Under the pieces are notes generated by a model. It had not been told where the DNA came from, did no database searches, and saw nothing but the letters and a program-made list of their open reading frames with translations. DNA of 35,052 bases from Pelobium manganitolerans (lineage in GTDB: Bacteria > Bacteroidota > Bacteroidia > Sphingobacteriales > Sphingobacteriaceae): contig NZ_MBTA01000007.1 in assembly GCF_003609575.1 (NCBI RefSeq), forward strand, positions 1 through 35,052, written 5' to 3'. Positions 31,431-35,052 of this stretch are shown here, one piece after another (the stretch's first letter is position 1; every line of letters begins with the position of its first letter). The translations under genes and the position numbers were made by a program.

Positions 31431-32504
31431 TTAATTAAGGTTTAGGATTTCTGCACCATCTAAAGCAAAACCATTACACAAGTCAAATGCTTTCTGTGAT
31501 TTGAGTTGAGCAGTACCACCCAATACAATGCTTTGTAATTTGGCTTCGTCATTCTTGTAATTTCTCACGTTCTGATAGTAGCCTGTAACAGCGTTATACG
31601 CTCCGAACAAAGTGCCTTTTGTTGTGTCCATTTGCTGTGTATCGCTTATCATTGCGTATGCAAATGCGTCCTCAACGGTATTTTTGAACACGGTGGAAAT
31701 TTCATCCATAGCACCCTTTTTTAGCAAATCAAAGGTTTCCTTATTCGGGCAAAGTGCCAATTGGATTAGCTTTTTAACCTCTTGGTCTGTTACCTTCACT
31801 TTTGCCCACTCATTGAAAATTCCCTCTAATTGGTTGCTCAATGTGTTGGCAAGTCCCATAATCTTGTGGGCATTTTCTATACGTTGTTTTGCTCCCGAAG
31901 TATGTTTGATACGAACCACATTGGTCATACTGCGTAACGAAGCGTTTAAGGTGTTTTGGCAAACTATACGGATAGGAGTAAATGCGGCTGTGATACTTCC
32001 GCTACCATCGTGCGAAGTGGTTAGGAAGATGTACTTTTCCGTAACATCATCGCCATTACCGACACGGATGTAGTCAGGCAATTTGGCTGTGATGAAAATA
32101 CGTTCTCCGTTTCCTAATGCTCCTGCGGTTTCATAGAGAATACCCTCGCCACCACCTACAATTGCATCAAAGAAATTAAAGGCTTCACGATTTTGTACTA
32201 TGTGGTAATCCTTTCCGACTACTCCCAATACTGCATTGTTATCGGTGCGTATGTTAGCAAAATAGTTAGGTACTTCCAATTCACTACTGCCTATCTCAAT
32301 ACCGTTAGCCGTTTCGATAATGCCCGAACCTTTTGTAAATAGTGGGGATTTTACGACTTCGTAATCTAACCCTGCGTGCTTGATAGCTTCTTCGCTTGTC
32401 GGGTACTGTTCTACGATTTGCCCCAAACCGTGCCACGCTTTTTGCTGAACGCTAAAAAATGAATAACGTCCTGTTCTCTCGTTGAAATTGATATTATGTG
32501 CCAT
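31431..32504 (-). CDS. DUF932 domain protein (YfjQ/phage-plasmid type)
   Basis: This 357-residue protein begins MAHNINFNERTGRYSFFSVQQKAWHGLG and contains VVKSPLFTKG, LGVVGKDYHIVQNREAFNFFD and AGALGNGERIFITAKLP, the DUF932 pattern. The family is common on plasmids, phages and integrative elements, often beside SSB and PRTRC genes. Its role is unknown but is suspected to lie in DNA maintenance. It is part of the minus-strand operon, 44 nt behind the SSB gene. Confidence 0.85.
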   Translation of the reverse strand: MAHNINFNERTGRYSFFSVQQKAWHGLGQIVEQYPTSEEAIKHAGLDYEVVKSPLFTKGSGIIETANGIEIGSSELEVPNYFANIRTDNNAVLGVVGKDYHIVQNREAFNFFDAIVGGGEGILYETAGALGNGERIFITAKLPDYIRVGNGDDVTEKYIFLTTSHDGSGSITAAFTPIRIVCQNTLNASLRSMTNVVRIKHTSGAKQRIENAHKIMGLANTLSNQLEGIFNEWAKVKVTDQEVKKLIQLALCPNKETFDLLKKGAMDEISTVFKNTVEDAFAYAMISDTQQMDTTKGTLFGAYNAVTGYYQNVRNYKNDEAKLQSIVLGGTAQLKSQKAFDLCNGFALDGAEILNLN

Positions 32505-32548
32505 AATGCTTAAAATTTTGATGTTAAAAAATGATTGAATACTCGTTG

Positions 32549-32926
32549 TTAAAATGGTAGGTCGTCTTCTGTCTTATTATTGTTTGTGCCTGTGGTGGCT
32601 TGTACCGTTTCCGTTTTTTTGCCACCGCCGTGCAGTTTGATTTGTGAGGTATGGAAATTCAGTCCTGCTCTTGGCTCTCCGTCATTGCCTGTCCACGCTC
32701 TTGTACTTACTCTTCCCGATAGTTCTACCAAAGTGCCTTTTGTAAGTAGCTTGGCTACATTTGGGGTTATCCAATAGGAGCAATCAAAATAGGTTGTTTG
32801 CTCTACACGCTCACCTTGTTTGTTACGGTAGCTGTCGTTGGTCGCTACTGAAAAATTTACTACTTGTTTGTCCTGTGACGTTGTGCGTACTTCCGCATCT
32901 CTTGTCAGTCTTCCTGTAATGTTCAT
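32549..32926 (-). CDS. ssb: Single-stranded DNA-binding protein
   Basis: The 125-residue SSB has an OB fold (residues 1-100: MNITGRLTRDAEVRTT, VVNFSVATNDSYRNKQG, YFDCSYWI, LVELSGRVSTRAW) and the acidic C-terminal tip DDLPF, which contacts partner proteins. Element-encoded SSB probably protects single-stranded DNA during transfer. It is the first gene of the leftward PRTRC operon. The start is set by the conserved N-terminus and an A-rich leader. Confidence 0.92.
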   Translation of the reverse strand: MNITGRLTRDAEVRTTSQDKQVVNFSVATNDSYRNKQGERVEQTTYFDCSYWITPNVAKLLTKGTLVELSGRVSTRAWTGNDGEPRAGLNFHTSQIKLHGGGKKTETVQATTGTNNNKTEDDLPF

Positions 32927-33591
32927 GATTTCTACTTTTTTGCGTTATTAATTTTGTTCTGATTTTTCCCTTGATTTATTCGGCAATGAGAGGAGGTGCT
33001 GAAGTTTCGTTTCACTCTTTTGCCATTTCCAATGCTGTATTTTTTCATTTCTGACATTTTTTTTATTCGTCTAAAGAGCCGGAGTATGCTTTGTTTCGTT
33101 TCACGAGCATAAAAAGGTTAGTGTTTAGCAGGAACAAGGTTTTGTCAAAAAAATACGACCCGAATGGGTGGAGATTTTTTTTGCAAACCAGGAAGGCACG
33201 ACCTTGTTTCTGCGTTAAGAACACGGAAATACCTTTGCTCTTGAAATGGAACAAAAAAGCATATCGGTTCTTGAATAAAAAATCATGTGGAAGCACTTGA
33301 AAAAGGCATTGAGGAAATGGCCTTATGATTACAAAACCTGCAATTACATTTAGCAGAATTTATTTTAGTATCTCAAAGTATTGTGGCTTTGGAGGCCACG
33401 TAAACGGTACTGAAAATATTTGTTGAGGGATAAGATTGGATAGTTTTTCAGTATGGTTTATTAAGTCATCCTGCCAAAGCTCTTTTATTGCATGGGATGG
33501 GTGCTGGAGGAATAAATGTGCTTTTGAGGATTAAGTATGGGCATAAAAAAAGCAGGACATAATCCTGCTTCGCTCTGTGTGTATATAAATT
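32927..33591. other. Intergenic region between integrase and PRTRC operon
   Basis: This stretch of about 660 bp carries no convincing gene. Two overlapping open frames of about 70-77 codons at 33063-33300 lie on opposite strands and neither looks like a protein. It contains an 8-bp inverted repeat AACAAGGT/ACCTTGTT (33133-33140/33201-33208) and, at the left, the presumed promoter of the SSB/PRTRC operon. The integrase terminator is at its right end. Confidence 0.5.
33540..33569 (-). terminator. Terminator of the integrase gene
   Basis: AGCAGGA (33551-33557) pairs with TCCTGCT (33563-33569), and on the minus strand the stem is followed by TTTTTTTATGC. It lies 22 nt downstream of the integrase stop codon. 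Confidence 0.85.
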
Positions 33592-34857
33592 CTAAATGAT
33601 AACCTCTTTCTCCATTTCAGAAAATGCGGCTTCCATTCCTGCAAATTTATGCGATACCAAATCCATATCCTTGCTAATTTTCTGACTGGTAATCTTGGCA
33701 TAGATTTGAGTGGTAGAAATGTTTTTATGTCCCATCATTTTGCTAAGGCTTTCAAGGGGTACACCCTCTGTTAAAAACATTGTTCCAAATGTGTGCCTTG
33801 CGGTGTGAAAGGTTACTTTTTGTTCTGTAACAATCTCTAATTCTTGAACAAGTTTGTCTATATGGCTATTACAAATTTTATTAGTTGGAACAGGAAAAAT
33901 AAAATCATTTCGGGTAGTACCTTTATATTTTTCAATAATACGTTTGGGTATTTCCATAAGCCTAACATTAGAGGCAACATCAGATTTTTGTCTTCGGCTT
34001 ATAATCCAATCGTGACCATCAAAAAAGGATTGTATGTTAGTACTTTTAAGTTGTTTAATATCTATATAAGATAGTCCTGTAAAACAGCTGAATACAAAAA
34101 GATCCTTTACAATTTCATAATTTTGTTTTGAAGGATTGTGTAATAACAGGGACTCAACGTTTTCCTTGAGTAAATAGCTACGGTCATTTTCCTTCATCGC
34201 TATTTCATAATCTTCAAAAGGATTTTTCCTGATAAGACCGTTTTTGACAGCTATTTCCGCAACACGATAGAGTGGCATAGTATATACCCAAACAGTATTG
34301 TGTGTGCACTTTTTGTCTATTCTAAGGAAGAAATCAAACTCTCTGATAAAATCACACGTCAATTCCCTGAACGCCATGTCATCACGATGATACCTGCTTT
34401 TGATAAATTCAGTAACGTGGTTATAGACAATTTTGTATTTGTAGTAGGTACTTTCGGAGCGTTCTCCTTGTACTACCATTTTCCCAAAATCGTCATTGTT
34501 CTTCTTAAAGACTTTCAGCAAGGAATCTTCCATAATACCAACACCGAGAAATGCAAGTTTCAGCTTTTGTGCCGTTACAAAACCCTCGTGTTTCAGCATA
34601 TCTTCATAAAGGGTATCAATACGTGCCCGTATATTATCCAATTTTTGGTTAATACCTAGTGCTTTTGCACTCTTGCCTTCAACTCTTCCATACTTTAAAT
34701 CCCAATTATTTGGGTTGATTTCTAACTTTGTTCCTAAAGTCTTAGGTGTTCCATCAATAGTAATACGTGCCATAATCGGGGCATTACCGTTCTTTTTCGG
34801 CTCGTTCTTTTTCAGGTAGAAAAGTAATTTGAACGTAGATTTTTTTGTCTGCTCCAT
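33592..34857 (-). CDS. Tyrosine-type site-specific integrase of the element
   Basis: This 421-residue recombinase has an N-terminal Arm DNA-binding domain (about 8-95, STFKLLFYLKKNEPKKNGNA at its start), a SAM-like core-binding domain (about 110-215) and a catalytic domain (about 230-400). Active-site residues are His351 and Arg354 in HTARHTFGTMF, His377 in MGHKN and the nucleophile Tyr386 in TTQIYAKIT, with Lys291 as the likely beta-hairpin Lys. The first catalytic Arg is replaced by Ser263 in FTGLSYIDI, the same kind of substitution as in IntDOT of CTnDOT. The enzyme integrates and excises the element. It lies near the right end of the window, so attR or attL should be close beyond it. Confidence 0.93.
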   Translation of the reverse strand: MEQTKKSTFKLLFYLKKNEPKKNGNAPIMARITIDGTPKTLGTKLEINPNNWDLKYGRVEGKSAKALGINQKLDNIRARIDTLYEDMLKHEGFVTAQKLKLAFLGVGIMEDSLLKVFKKNNDDFGKMVVQGERSESTYYKYKIVYNHVTEFIKSRYHRDDMAFRELTCDFIREFDFFLRIDKKCTHNTVWVYTMPLYRVAEIAVKNGLIRKNPFEDYEIAMKENDRSYLLKENVESLLLHNPSKQNYEIVKDLFVFSCFTGLSYIDIKQLKSTNIQSFFDGHDWIISRRQKSDVASNVRLMEIPKRIIEKYKGTTRNDFIFPVPTNKICNSHIDKLVQELEIVTEQKVTFHTARHTFGTMFLTEGVPLESLSKMMGHKNISTTQIYAKITSQKISKDMDLVSHKFAGMEAAFSEMEKEVII

Positions 34858-35052
34858 AACTCAAATGTTTAATGTTTAAAATTAAATTGTATTGAGTTAC
34901 AAGGGAATATGAAAAATAGGGCAAAACACTGAAATATAATCTGTTACACCTTTAATTACCTTTGCTAATCGGTAACGAATTAGTAACCTATCTTTGTATT
35001 TTTAAGACCAAAACCTATCAGACACCGAGTTCCAAACTAAGACTACTGTTTT
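34858..35052. other. Right-end region beside the integrase
   Basis: This 195-bp AT-rich stretch contains the integrase leader and a possible plus-strand -7 box, TATCTTTG (34989-34996). No attachment core or tRNA gene is recognisable. Confidence 0.4.
34989..34996 (+). promoter_or_regulatory. Possible outward-facing -7 box
   Basis: TATCTTTG matches TAnnTTTG on the plus strand, pointing away from the integrase and out of the window. A TTTG lies at 34961-34964, but its 24-bp spacer is longer than usual. A plus-strand gene must start to the right if this is real. Confidence 0.35.

Larger units (their letters stand above)
1..35052. mobile_element. Integrative conjugative element of Bacteroidota (CTnDOT-like), nearly complete
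   Basis: The window carries a Bacteroidetes-type conjugation operon in its usual gene order, a tyrosine integrase near the right edge, SSB and PRTRC genes, and blocks of cargo genes. This is the composition of conjugative transposons of Bacteroidota. Relaxase and VirD4-type coupling protein genes are not seen and would be expected to the left of position 1. Neither attachment site can be identified because no flanking core repeat is visible, so the ends given are simply the window edges. Confidence 0.9.

Noticed and set aside
33063-33300. Opposed open frames of 77 and 69 codons between SSB and integrase
   Set aside because: They are complementary to each other, neither shows a domain, and a choice between strands cannot be supported.
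34858-35052. tRNA gene or att core at the right end
   Set aside because: No cloverleaf-compatible sequence or repeat shared with the left edge could be found by eye.

Overview
The window is most of an integrative conjugative element (ICE, CTnDOT-like conjugative transposon) from a Bacteroidota bacterium, probably a Sphingobacteriaceae or Weeksellaceae relative. The signs are a Bacteroidetes-type tra operon (traA, B, D, E, F, G, I, J, K, L, M, N, O, Q), an Arm/SAM-like tyrosine integrase with the CTnDOT-type Ser substitution, A-rich leaders instead of Shine-Dalgarno sites, and TAnnTTTG-type -7 boxes. Genus cannot be fixed from the sequence alone. The relaxase and coupling protein genes are not in the window and probably lie to the left.

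Layout. 1-696 is non-coding: four consecutive hairpins (candidate oriT) and an 8-bp tandem repeat array lie upstream of the ParA-like traA. 697-3902 holds traA, traB, traD and a triple-repeat protein of unknown function. 4227-11968 is cargo splitting the tra genes: an AAA+ ATPase/subtilisin/DUF2188 operon behind 20-bp-phased iterons, a multiubiquitin/E1/DUF6527 operon, and a convergent DUF3800 gene. 12150-21630 is the traE-traQ mating-pore operon, closed by a terminator. 21737-25277 is a small membrane protein and a low-GC Septu-like ATPase/HNH pair. 25409-26655 is a regulatory block: two tandem HTH paralogues, a strongly structured RNA leader, and a degenerate response regulator. 26658-27509 (minus) is a predicted pPIWI-associating nuclease. 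27831-32926 (minus) is a PRTRC cassette (ThiF E1, protein B, two small/unknown proteins, C, E, DUF932, SSB). 33592-34857 (minus) is the integrase.

How the parts fit. The core modules transfer and integrate the element. The cargo looks like defence against phage or competing elements. Two separate ubiquitin-like conjugation systems ride on one element: the multiubiquitin operon, and the PRTRC cassette, whose protein C is a 72-residue Ubl ending in Gly, protein B an E2-like protein with a candidate Cys, and ThiF an E1-like protein with a candidate Cys. A direct-repeat motif (GCCAAAC repeated at 20 bp) occurs ahead of traA, traE and the HTH pair, and once inside traD; it may be a shared control site of the element.

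All family names come from reading motifs by eye, not from database searches.
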